This document shows positions 8,633 to 17,021 of a DNA stretch of 64,000 bases, one piece after another (positions within the stretch are counted from its first letter, which is position 1; each line of letters opens with the position of its first letter). The notes beneath the pieces were generated by a model that was not told the DNA's origin, searched no databases, and saw nothing but the letters and a program-made list of their open reading frames with translations. Source of the stretch: DASRFR01 sp035651455 (lineage in GTDB: Bacteria > Acidobacteriota > Terriglobia > Terriglobales > Acidobacteriaceae); contig DASRFR010000025.1 in the NCBI GenBank assembly GCA_035651455.1, forward strand, positions 62,001-126,000, read 5' to 3'. Both the position numbers and the translations under genes were made by a program.

Positions 8633-10048
8633 TTAGTTGCGAATTTCGTCGAGCACCCGGCCGTCGCTCGCGAGAAGCTGGATGCGCACCGAGATAGTGC
8701 CCGCCGCGTGAGTCGAGCAGCTGAGGCAGGGATCGTACGCTCGCACCACCGCGGAGACACGATTAAGCATGCCTTCTTCCAGCTTTTCGCCATGAACGTA
8801 TTCCTTGGCGACCTGCAGCACGCTGCGTCCGATGGCCTGGTTATTGTGCCCGCTGGCCACGATAAGATTGGCCCAGACGATCGCGCCTTGCTCGTTCACC
8901 TTGTAATGATGGATAAGCAGCCCCCGCGGCGCCTCGATCATTCCGACGCCGTCGAGTGAATTCACGCCGGCGTTCGCTCGCACGTGCGAGTTGAGAATTG
9001 AGGGATCGGCCAATAATTGCTCGATGCACTCCAGGGCATGTACCACTTCAATGAGGCGCGCATGGTGATAGAGGAAGGAGCTATGAGCGGGTTTGCCGAA
9101 ACGTTTGCGGAACGCGCTCAGCTCGGCATCGGCGCGAGGCGTGCCGCAATGGTCGGCGACGTTCAGCCTGGCCAGTGGCCCAACCCGGTATATTCCATCC
9201 ATCCCGGAAGGTTTGTAGAAGGGCGCTTTCAAATATGAATGGCGGACCGAGGCCTCTGAAATGTAATCCCGGTACGACTCGGCGCTGACCTGATCAGCGA
9301 CAATCTCATCCGAAGCATTTTTGAAGCGTATAGCTCCTTCGTAAAACTCCAGAGTTCCCTGCGCGTTGACCATTCCCGCATACATGGTAGGGAAGGTTCC
9401 AAAACGCGGTATGTCGTCTTTGTATTGCTCCAGGACGGACTGCGAAAAACGCATGGTCCGGGCAGCGATCTCGTGGGCCCGAGGGACCTCGGCCAATATG
9501 CGGTCCCTGGCCTGGACAGTGAGCGGGCTGCGCACGCCACCAGGAACCACCCAGAAGGGATGAACGCGCTCCTGGGCTAAAAGTTCGATGACCTGCAGCC
9601 CGAACTTGCGTAGTTCGATGCCATCACGGGCCAGCTCCGGATGGTTCGCAACTACCCCGAGCACATTGCGCGTGGCCGGGTCGGAGTCCATACCCAAAAT
9701 CAGGTCCGGAGAGGAAAGATAAAAGAAACTTAATGCGTGCGATTGCACGATTTGCGCGAAATGGATTAGCTCACGTAGCTTGCGCGCGGCTGGAGGAATT
9801 CGTACTGCCATAATCGCGTCGCAAGCCTTGGATGACGCCAACTGATGACTGATGGGACAGATCCCGCATATGCGGGCAGTGATGCCAGGCATTTCGTAAT
9901 AAGGACGGCCCTCGGTGAATTTTTCGAAACCGCGCACCTGGGTCACGTGGAACTCGGCATTGGTGACCTCGCCTTTGTCGTCGAGGTGAATAGTAACCTT
10001 GCCGTGTCCTTCGATTCGGCTCACCGGTTCGATGGTAATGCGACTCAT
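8633..10048 (-). CDS. hoxH: [NiFe]-hydrogenase large subunit, bidirectional HoxH type
   Basis: The 471-residue catalytic subunit that carries the Ni-Fe(CN)2CO centre for reversible H2 oxidation. Both cysteine pairs are present: RICGIC (Cys61, Cys64) near the N-terminus and DPCLSC (Cys441, Cys444) near the C-terminus, the latter followed by STHA and a 25-residue tail that in this family is removed by a maturation protease after the conserved His. The absence of a Tat signal on its partner and the neighbouring diaphorase genes place it in the cytoplasmic NAD(P)-linked group 3 (3d-like). It is the last gene of the operon, nine bases after hoxY. No hyp or hoxW maturation gene is in this window. 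Confidence 0.95.
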   Translation of the reverse strand: MSRITIEPVSRIEGHGKVTIHLDDKGEVTNAEFHVTQVRGFEKFTEGRPYYEMPGITARICGICPISHQLASSKACDAIMAVRIPPAARKLRELIHFAQIVQSHALSFFYLSSPDLILGMDSDPATRNVLGVVANHPELARDGIELRKFGLQVIELLAQERVHPFWVVPGGVRSPLTVQARDRILAEVPRAHEIAARTMRFSQSVLEQYKDDIPRFGTFPTMYAGMVNAQGTLEFYEGAIRFKNASDEIVADQVSAESYRDYISEASVRHSYLKAPFYKPSGMDGIYRVGPLARLNVADHCGTPRADAELSAFRKRFGKPAHSSFLYHHARLIEVVHALECIEQLLADPSILNSHVRANAGVNSLDGVGMIEAPRGLLIHHYKVNEQGAIVWANLIVASGHNNQAIGRSVLQVAKEYVHGEKLEEGMLNRVSAVVRAYDPCLSCSTHAAGTISVRIQLLASDGRVLDEIRN

Positions 10049-10057
10049 GCCTGCTCC

Positions 10058-10588
10058 TTATCCGAACTTCACGGCGACATTGACCTCGGGCCTGCGCCCT
10101 TCCAGCAGGTTAGTGATTACCGTCACGATGCTTTTGGACGGAGGTGGACATCCCGGTAAGCAGTAATCAACCTTGACGAATTCGCTGATAGGCCGCGCTT
10201 GCTTCAGCAGCGCGGGCACGCGGTCGGTAGGAACAGCGCGGTTGTCTTGCGCGCCTTCAACGTAGATCTGCTGGAGGAGCTTGTTCACGGGAATGGAATT
10301 TCTCATGGCCGGCACATTGCCGGTGACCGCACAATCCCCCAGCGAGATCAGGGCTCGCGTTCGCTGCCGGATCTTTTGAATTTTGCTGAGGTCGTCGGCC
10401 GAACTGATGGCGCCTTCGACCAGGGTCACATCCACGTCCTCGGGAAAATCCTGCGCATCCACCAGGGGCCCATAGACGAGGTCGATCTTTCTCGTCAGGG
10501 AAATCAGGGCGGTATCCATGTCTAGCAGCGACATATGGCAGCCCGAGCAACCATCCAGCCAGACCGTGGCAATCCTCGGTTTCTTCAT
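10058..10588 (-). CDS. hoxY: [NiFe]-hydrogenase small subunit HoxY
   Basis: A 176-residue small subunit carrying the proximal [4Fe-4S] cluster that passes electrons from HoxH to the diaphorase. The cluster ligands are visible as DGCSGCHMS at the N-terminus, LGDCAV in the middle and YCLPGCPP near residue 145. There is no signal peptide and no extra FeS domain, as in the compact cytosolic HoxY proteins. The start ATG at 10588 overlaps the hoxU stop as ATGA, indicating translational coupling. The stop lies nine bases before hoxH. Confidence 0.95.
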   Translation of the reverse strand: MKKPRIATVWLDGCSGCHMSLLDMDTALISLTRKIDLVYGPLVDAQDFPEDVDVTLVEGAISSADDLSKIQKIRQRTRALISLGDCAVTGNVPAMRNSIPVNKLLQQIYVEGAQDNRAVPTDRVPALLKQARPISEFVKVDYCLPGCPPPSKSIVTVITNLLEGRRPEVNVAVKFG

Positions 10589-11298
10589 GCCGGCACTCCT
10601 CTGCTGCGCACCAAGAGACTGACTTTCCCGTTCCTCTTCACCATGTCTTCAACGCCCAGTCCCTTCTCGGCGAGCGCTCCGGTGGGACACGCCTGCACAC
10701 ATTTGCCGCAGTTGGTGCAGCTGCGCGAGTCACCCCAGGGCTGGTCCATGTCAGCCACGACGCGGGTGTTTATTCCCCGCGAGGTCAGGTCCCATACGTG
10801 CGCACCTTCGACCTGGGCGCAAACCCGAATACAGCGGGTGCACAGTATGCAGCGGTTGTGATCGAGAACAAACCGGGGATGCGAAAGGTCGGCTGCAAGT
10901 TTGGGGTAGTTGTAGGCATAGCGGACGTTGTTGATGGCGAGCGAGCTTGCCATGGCCTGGAGTTCGCAATGATTGTTGGAGACGCAGACCGAGCACACGT
11001 GGTTACGCTCAATGAGGAGCAATTCGACCGCGATTCGGCGGTAGGAGGTCAGTCGAGCGGAATTGGTGATCACCAACATGCCATCCTGTACCGGCGTGGT
11101 GCAGGCGGGAAACAGCCGGTCACTGCCTGACACCTCGACAATGCATACCCGGCAAGCTCCAACTGGCGTGAGTCCCTCGAGGTGGCATAGAGTCGGAATC
11201 GACTTACCAGCCGCGGCCGCCGCCTGCAGGATCGTCATGCCTTCAGTCACATTGACCAGTTCCCCATCGATACGCATCGAGAATCTCTTTAGCGGCAA
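10585..11298 (-). CDS. hoxU: NuoG-like FeS subunit HoxU of bidirectional hydrogenase
   Basis: A protein of about 237 residues wiring the hydrogenase to the diaphorase. It shows an N-terminal [2Fe-2S] ferredoxin domain (CHLEGLTPVGACRVC...C), the NuoG His-Cys3 cluster segment (HVCSVCVSNNHCELQ) and a bacterial-type double [4Fe-4S] domain (CILCTRCIRVCAQ and CTNCGKCVQACPTGA). The frame can be read from a TTG at 11331, overlapping hoxF, but a TTG at 11298 lies seven bases after a perfect GGAGG and is preferred; an ATG at 11277 is the alternative. Its stop overlaps hoxY by ATGA. Confidence 0.93.
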   Translation of the reverse strand: MPLKRFSMRIDGELVNVTEGMTILQAAAAAGKSIPTLCHLEGLTPVGACRVCIVEVSGSDRLFPACTTPVQDGMLVITNSARLTSYRRIAVELLLIERNHVCSVCVSNNHCELQAMASSLAINNVRYAYNYPKLAADLSHPRFVLDHNRCILCTRCIRVCAQVEGAHVWDLTSRGINTRVVADMDQPWGDSRSCTNCGKCVQACPTGALAEKGLGVEDMVKRNGKVSLLVRSRGVPA

Positions 11299-11314
11299 AG
11301 CGCGTCCTCCTTCC

Positions 11315-14300
11315 CTACGTCGCCTTCGCAACCTTCACGTCACAGCGCAAACAACGCGCGGCTTCATCGTGAGCCTCTTCCTCGCTCAGTCCGACCACGA
11401 CCTCTTCCCTGGACTTCACCCGAGAGTTCATCGAAATGGTGCAGGAGACGTGTCGCCGGCTTTCACTGGGTTCGCGGGGCACTTCCTGGCCATAGTCAAA
11501 TTCCGGCAGAATCGTTTTCCAGCGATCCACTTCCATCAACTGCAGATCGATATTGCGGGCTGCCTGCTTGCCGTAGGCCATGGCATTCGAGACATTGGAC
11601 GCGCCTGTCACCACGTCGCCTCCGCCGTAGAATCTGGGACGGCTGGTCTGAAGGGTGTGCCGGTCCACCTCGAAGGTTCCGTCCTGCTTCAAGAGCAGGC
11701 CCGAGGCGCGCGCAAAATCGAGATCGACGGTTTCGCCCACCGCCAGAATGACCGAATCGCACTCGAATCGTTGAATCTGCTCAGTGGGTACGGGCCGCCG
11801 GCGGCCGGAGGCGTCGTACTCGCCAGGACGGGTCTGCATCACTTCAATGGCCTTCACGTTGCCTTTGGCGTCGCCAAGAATACGGTGCGGAGCCGCCAAG
11901 AAAACGAAATGCGCTCCCTCTTCTTCGGCGGCGATGGTCTCCTCTTCGATGGCCGGCATATCTTTCCGCTCGCGGCGATAGAGCACCGTTACCCGCGCCC
12001 CGGTGCGCAGGGCGGTACGCGCCGAATCGATCGCAGCGTTCCCGCCGCCGATGACGGCCACGTTTACTCCTGTGGCGGGAACCTCTCCTTTTGCGACCTC
12101 TTCCAGGTAACTCAGCGCTGGGTACACTCCCTTTAGCTCCGTGCCCGGCAGGTAAACCCAGCTTTCTTTCCAGGTGCCTATAGCGATGAACACTGCATCG
12201 AAGGACTCGTCCAAATCATTGAGAGAAACCTGAGTTCCAACCCGGCTGTTGAACTGAAACTTCACACCCAGCCGCTCGATGAGGCCAATCTCACGGTCCA
12301 GGATTGACTTTGGCAGGCGGTATTCGGGCAACGCGAACCGCAGCATGCCTCCCGCCTGCGGCATGCCATCGAAGACGGTGACGTCATGGCCCAGCAATGC
12401 CAGATAAAAGGCGGCAGTGAGGCCCGCGGGGCCTGCTCCGGCAATGGCGACTTTACGGCCAGTTGCCGGGTGCTTACGGTCAATCAAACGGCTCGCGGCA
12501 GTCTCGTAGCCATCGGATAACATCACCGAGTCAGCAATCAGGCGATGGACTTCGCGCATATTCACCGACTGATCCAAGGTTTGCCGCCTGCAGCGGTCGT
12601 CACAAGGATGCTGGCAGACGCGGCCCGTCGATCCGGGCAGCGGGTTATCGAGAATCACCGAAAGGAAAGCATCCTCCAAACGCTCTTCCTTGTAGAGCTG
12701 CAGAAAACGCGGGATGTTCATGTGCAGGGGACAGCTGTTCTCGCAAGGCGAAAGCGCGAGTTCCTGACACACGCCGGCCTGGCAGCGGCGCTCCATGATG
12801 TGGTCTTCAAACTCATGCCGGAAATGCCGCATGCTGGTTAACACCGGATTGGGCGCAGTCTGACCCAGTCCGCACAACGAGCAATCGCGCATGTAGCGGC
12901 TCAGTTCATCAAGAACTTCGAGGTGACGCTTCGTGGCTGCCCCTTCCGTAAAGCGATTCAGGATACGCAGCGACTTGTTCAGCCCCACGCGGCAGGGCAC
13001 GCACTTGCCGCAGGATTCGGAATGCGTAAATTCAATGAAGTATCTGGCCACATCCACCATGCAGTTGTCTTCATCCATCACCACCATGCCGCCCGAACCC
13101 ATGATGGACCCGAGTTGAGTCAGGTTTTCGTAATCGACAGGGGTATCGAACATCTCCTGCGGAATGCAGCCACCGGAAGGTCCGCCGGTCTGCACCGCCT
13201 TGATTGATCTGCCGTCGACTCCGCCTTCGCCAATATCGTAGATAAAGGTCTTGAGCGGCGTTCCCAACGGCATCTCGACCAGTCCTGTGTTCTGCACTTT
13301 GCCAACCAGCGAGAAAACCTTTGTGCCAGAACTCTTGGCACTGCCTGTCTCGGTAAACCAGGCAGGACCTTTCAGCACGATCGGCGCAATGTTGTACCAG
13401 GTCTCGACGTTATTGATATTGGTGGGCATGCCCCAAAGGCCCTTCTGCGCCGGATAGGGAGGCCGCGGACGGGGCCGCCCCGCTTGTCCTTCAAGGGATG
13501 CGATGAGCGCGGTTTCTTCGCCGCAGACAAATGCGCCTGCGCCCTCGACCAGTTGGATATCGAAGTTGAAGCCGCGACCAAGGATGTTCTCCCCCAACAT
13601 GCCGTACTCGCGGCCCTGTTCGAGAGCCCGTCCCAGGCGGTTGACTGCGAGAGGATATTCCGCGCGCACGTAAATGATCCCTTGCGTGGCGCCCATGACA
13701 TAGGCGCCAATGATCATGCCCTCGAGCAGCGCGTGCGGGTCACTTTCAATTTCGTTGCGATTCATGTAGGCGCCAGGGTCGCCCTCGTCGGCGTTACAGA
13801 TAACGAATTTTTTTTCGGCTTTGGCTTTAGCCAGGAATTCCCACTTATTCCCTGTCAGGAATCCGGCGCCGCCTCGTCCCCGCAACTTCGCAGCTTTTAC
13901 CTGCTCGATCACGGCCTCTGGATGCCCTTCGATTAGCGCCTTATACAGCGCCTGGTAGCCGCCGATGGCGATGTACTCTTCAATATCGTCGGGATTGATC
14001 AGGCCGCAGTTGCGCAGAACAATCTTCTTCTGCGCTTTAAAGAAGGCCACCTCATTCCAGGGAGGCAGTTCAGGAAATCCGTGTCCATAACGCGCGTTGC
14101 CAGTAATGTGGTCCCAATCTTCGATCTTGCAGTACGCCAGGTCCGGGGTTATGCGGCCGCTCTGCAGATCGTGCACGATGCGAGCGGCGTCATTGGCCTG
14201 GACGCGACGCATCATGACGAGCGGCATACCGGGCAACCGAACGTTGACCAGCGGTTCCTGGAAACACGCACCAAAACAGCCGACCCCGGCCAGCATGATG

Positions 14301-14473
14301 CCCGCGCCCGTTCTGTCGATCACCTGCGCAAACGCCTGGTACACGCCTTCCGCGCCATTACCGCGGCCGCAGGTGCCCATTCCGACCGTAATTCGCGGAA
14401 TCGAAGGCAGCAGCTTTGCGAGGCCCCCCTCCCGGACGGCATTGAACGCACCGATATCTTGAATGACAGGCAT
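11315..14473 (-). CDS. hoxF: HoxF (NuoF-like diaphorase) fused to NfnB/GltD-like NADPH:FAD oxidoreductase
   Basis: A 1052-residue two-part flavoprotein. Residues 1-560 are a complete HoxF/NuoF: an N-terminal thioredoxin-like [2Fe-2S] domain (Cys35, Cys66, Cys70), the NADH/FMN domain (GRGGAGFLTGNKWEF, then GAGAFVCGEETAL), SLBB and a C-terminal 4Fe-4S motif (SCGKCVPCRVG ... CSLCG). From Cys577 (CENSCPLHMNIPRF) to the end is a GltD/NfnB-type unit with its own Cys cluster motifs, FAD-binding VAIAGAGPAGLTAA near 673, and NADP-binding VIGGGNAAIDSA near 803 followed by YRRERKDMPA. Ordinary HoxF is about 530-600 residues. The start overlaps the hoxE stop (TAATG). The fusion implies separate NADH and NADPH sites in one complex, reminiscent of the Sporomusa Stn transhydrogenase subunits; the reaction is inference. 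Confidence 0.93.
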   Translation of the reverse strand: MPVIQDIGAFNAVREGGLAKLLPSIPRITVGMGTCGRGNGAEGVYQAFAQVIDRTGAGIMLAGVGCFGACFQEPLVNVRLPGMPLVMMRRVQANDAARIVHDLQSGRITPDLAYCKIEDWDHITGNARYGHGFPELPPWNEVAFFKAQKKIVLRNCGLINPDDIEEYIAIGGYQALYKALIEGHPEAVIEQVKAAKLRGRGGAGFLTGNKWEFLAKAKAEKKFVICNADEGDPGAYMNRNEIESDPHALLEGMIIGAYVMGATQGIIYVRAEYPLAVNRLGRALEQGREYGMLGENILGRGFNFDIQLVEGAGAFVCGEETALIASLEGQAGRPRPRPPYPAQKGLWGMPTNINNVETWYNIAPIVLKGPAWFTETGSAKSSGTKVFSLVGKVQNTGLVEMPLGTPLKTFIYDIGEGGVDGRSIKAVQTGGPSGGCIPQEMFDTPVDYENLTQLGSIMGSGGMVVMDEDNCMVDVARYFIEFTHSESCGKCVPCRVGLNKSLRILNRFTEGAATKRHLEVLDELSRYMRDCSLCGLGQTAPNPVLTSMRHFRHEFEDHIMERRCQAGVCQELALSPCENSCPLHMNIPRFLQLYKEERLEDAFLSVILDNPLPGSTGRVCQHPCDDRCRRQTLDQSVNMREVHRLIADSVMLSDGYETAASRLIDRKHPATGRKVAIAGAGPAGLTAAFYLALLGHDVTVFDGMPQAGGMLRFALPEYRLPKSILDREIGLIERLGVKFQFNSRVGTQVSLNDLDESFDAVFIAIGTWKESWVYLPGTELKGVYPALSYLEEVAKGEVPATGVNVAVIGGGNAAIDSARTALRTGARVTVLYRRERKDMPAIEEETIAAEEEGAHFVFLAAPHRILGDAKGNVKAIEVMQTRPGEYDASGRRRPVPTEQIQRFECDSVILAVGETVDLDFARASGLLLKQDGTFEVDRHTLQTSRPRFYGGGDVVTGASNVSNAMAYGKQAARNIDLQLMEVDRWKTILPEFDYGQEVPREPSESRRHVSCTISMNSRVKSREEVVVGLSEEEAHDEAARCLRCDVKVAKAT

Positions 14474-15006
14474 TACTTGCTCCCTCGCTCCAGGAACTTG
14501 ACCTCGCGTTGCAACGTGCGCTCATTCACGTGTCCGGAAATACGATGGTTGATTTCCACCACGGGGGCCAATGCGCATTGTCCGAAACAGGCAACCGTAC
14601 GCACGGTGAACTTGTTATCGGCGGTGGTCACGGCGACTTTTTCGCCCTCTGTATCAGCGGTTGAGTCCTCCAGGCCCAAGCCAAGTTCAAGGCGAATGCT
14701 CTGCAGGAGATTGCGTGAACCCCGGGTGTGGCAAGCGGTTCCCCTGCAGATGCATACCGTGTTATCTCCCTGCGGCTGCAGATTAAACAGCGCATAAAAC
14801 GTGGCTACGCTGTAAATGCGCGAGAGCGGAATCTGCATGCGCTCGGCGATGTACTCGAGAGTAGGAAGGGGCAGGTACTTGTGAGCATTCCGGTCCTGCA
14901 CTGCCTCGAGAATGCCCAGCAACTCTCCTGGTTGACCCGCCTTGCCGGCGATCACCTGGTCGATAAAGGTCTTTGCGGTCTCATCCTGCTGCGCCTTCGG
15001 CTGCAT
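14473..15006 (-). CDS. hoxE: NuoE-like [2Fe-2S] subunit HoxE
   Basis: A 177-residue thioredoxin-like [2Fe-2S] protein, first gene of the hydrogenase operon. The helical N-terminus (residues 1-75, YIAERMQIPLSRIYSVATFYALF) is typical of NuoE/HoxE, and the cluster ligands appear as CICRGTACH and ACFGQC. It serves as an electron-relay subunit next to the FMN of HoxF. The ATG at 15006 is preceded by AAGGA. The stop codon shares one base with the hoxF start (TAATG). Upstream, 15007-15232 separates it from the CRTAC1 gene on the same strand, so the operon may have its own promoter there, though none is obvious. Confidence 0.93.
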   Translation of the reverse strand: MQPKAQQDETAKTFIDQVIAGKAGQPGELLGILEAVQDRNAHKYLPLPTLEYIAERMQIPLSRIYSVATFYALFNLQPQGDNTVCICRGTACHTRGSRNLLQSIRLELGLGLEDSTADTEGEKVAVTTADNKFTVRTVACFGQCALAPVVEINHRISGHVNERTLQREVKFLERGSK

Positions 15007-15232
15007 GGAGGTCCTTTCGTATAAGCGGAGACACCAAGTTTGCGATTGACGAGACGTGGATGAAATGTGGCAATTTCACCTTCCATGGGAAATGATCGAG
15101 GCAGGTTGGTTCAGTGATGGGGGTCACGCGCAGAAGTGTCGAATGGACCTGTCTTCAGGGTGTGCGCCACATGCGAGTTGGATTCACCAGGCGATATTGC
15201 CCAGCAGCGGGACAATAGGTCCGGTCCAACAA

Positions 15233-17014
15233 TTACCTCGGTGCGGAGGTATGTGGACGAATCTGCTCGGAGGGGACTACACCCTTGCCCTCCTGAACTG
15301 CATAAAACTGGTCAGCAGCCAGGTTCTTCAGGACATCGGTTGCGCCCGACGGCCAATGTATTTCTACACTCTCAATCTGGCTCGCACTGCCGAGGCCAAA
15401 ATGCACGCGAAAGTCACTCTGCGATAGATAGCTGCCCCCGCTGCGAATCTGATCGCTCTGGGTCATTCCGGCGGCTGTAAGTTTCAGCCGCGCTCCGATT
15501 GCGAGGCGGTTGCTCCTGGTTCCTGCCAGCTCGAAACTTACCCAATGTTGACCGGCTATGCCGCGGTTGCGCAGAATCATGGGCGCGCCATCGATGTCTT
15601 CCACGACCACATCCATCCGACCGTCATTGAACAGGTCGCCTACGGCCAAACCACGGGAAGTACGCTTCTGCATCAGTGTCGCTCCCGCTTGCTGACTGGC
15701 GTCACAAAACGTTCCGTCTTTCTGGTTCATCTGCAACATGCCGGGCTGCTGATAGCCCGCTCCTGACGGCAGAGTGGCAACTTGCGGATAAACGTGTCCG
15801 CTGACCGCAATCAGGTCGAGCCAACCATCGTTGTCAAGATCGACGAATGCATCTCCCCACTTGACGAATGGCATCGACGGCAGCGCCACGCCCGATTTGT
15901 ACGATAACTCATCGAACTGCCAATCACCCTTGTTGCGGTAAAGCGTGCTGTACTCGTTCTCGAAGTTGGTCACATAGATGGACGGGAGACCGTTGTGAAG
16001 ATAATCGCCGATGGCTACTCCCATGCACGCCTGCTCAGTACCGTCCTGACTTACGGCAGTTCCGGATTCCAAACCAATTTCGGTGAATTTACCTCCGCCT
16101 TCGTTCTTGTACAGGTAGTTCGGAGTCGCATCGTTGGCAATAAATAGGTCCGGTCGGCCAGTGTTGTTGAAATCAACCCAGGTCACCCCGAGACCAAAGT
16201 AGCCGGGAGGATCGTCGACACCGGCGCTCTTCGAAATATCGGCAAAAGTCCCGTCCCCGTTGTTGTGATAAAGAGTGTCCCCAGCGCCTTTCAGTCCTCT
16301 CGGACCGCACTGCACGTCGAGGCCACGGAAGGTGCAGATCGGGAGCTTACCGAAGCCCGGCAGACTATTGAGACGAAAGTCGACATAGTTCGTGACCATC
16401 AGGTCGATGTACCCGTCATTGTCATAGTCTCCGAAGGCCGCACCGGTAGAATTACGATCGTCTCCAACTCCCGCCTTGGCGGTTACATCGGTAAAAGTGC
16501 CGTCACCATTGTTGCGATAAAGGACATTCGCGCCCAGGCAGGTGACATAAAGGTCGGGCCAGCCGTCATTGTTGTAGTCTCCGACCGCTCCTCCATTAGC
16601 GAAGCAGGGACTCGCAATGCCCGCCTTCTCGCTCACATCAGTAAAAGTTCCGTCGTGATTGTTGCGATAGAGAGCGCCGCGCGCCTTCTCGTGCTTGAGC
16701 GCCATGTCGACGGTAGGGGCGTTCGTGAAATAAATATCAGGCCACCCGTCCCGATCGAAGTCGATGAGCATCACACCACCGCTCATGGATTCTGGTATGT
16801 ACTTCTTCTCAGGCGAATAGCTGTGCCTGAACGTGATGCCAGCTGCGGAAGCTACGTCCTCCAACTGCGGCACGGGACGGTCGCGACATACTTTGTTCTT
16901 GAGACCGGGGGGTAGAGGCGGCGCCACGTCGTGACCACCTTGCGCGAAGCACTGAATGACCATCTGCAACGCAAATACCAGCCAGAAAATTCGGGTTCGC
17001 GAAACAAGCATCAT
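15233..17014 (-). CDS. CRTAC1-family protein: FG-GAP/VCBS repeats with ASPIC/UnbV domain
   Basis: A secreted beta-propeller protein of about 593 residues. After a signal peptide (MMLVSRTRIFWLVFALQMVIQCFA), at least seven Ca-binding-loop repeats are visible, for example DFDRDGWPDIYF, DYNNDGWPDLYV, DYDNDGYIDLMV and DLDNDGWLDLIA. The C-terminal 120 residues form the ASPIC/UnbV domain (GARLKLTAAGMTQSDQIRSG, then HFGLGSASQIESVEIHWPSG). Function of the family is unknown; it is thought to be extracellular and carbohydrate- or surface-related. The frame begins at 17149, but the ATG pair at 17014 directly starts the signal peptide, a few bases after the TPR gene stop. Third gene of the TonB-receptor cluster. 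Confidence 0.9.
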   Translation of the reverse strand: MMLVSRTRIFWLVFALQMVIQCFAQGGHDVAPPLPPGLKNKVCRDRPVPQLEDVASAAGITFRHSYSPEKKYIPESMSGGVMLIDFDRDGWPDIYFTNAPTVDMALKHEKARGALYRNNHDGTFTDVSEKAGIASPCFANGGAVGDYNNDGWPDLYVTCLGANVLYRNNGDGTFTDVTAKAGVGDDRNSTGAAFGDYDNDGYIDLMVTNYVDFRLNSLPGFGKLPICTFRGLDVQCGPRGLKGAGDTLYHNNGDGTFADISKSAGVDDPPGYFGLGVTWVDFNNTGRPDLFIANDATPNYLYKNEGGGKFTEIGLESGTAVSQDGTEQACMGVAIGDYLHNGLPSIYVTNFENEYSTLYRNKGDWQFDELSYKSGVALPSMPFVKWGDAFVDLDNDGWLDLIAVSGHVYPQVATLPSGAGYQQPGMLQMNQKDGTFCDASQQAGATLMQKRTSRGLAVGDLFNDGRMDVVVEDIDGAPMILRNRGIAGQHWVSFELAGTRSNRLAIGARLKLTAAGMTQSDQIRSGGSYLSQSDFRVHFGLGSASQIESVEIHWPSGATDVLKNLAADQFYAVQEGKGVVPSEQIRPHTSAPR

Positions 17015-17021
17015 GCGACAC

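Noticed and set aside
11063..12136. 357-codon frame opposite hoxF and hoxU
   Set aside because: Antisense shadow of two firmly identified genes; the translation has no domain features.
8633..15006. possible hyp/hoxW maturation genes within the hydrogenase operon
   Set aside because: All space in the operon is taken by structural genes; the flanks encode an unrelated lipoprotein and a CRTAC1 protein.
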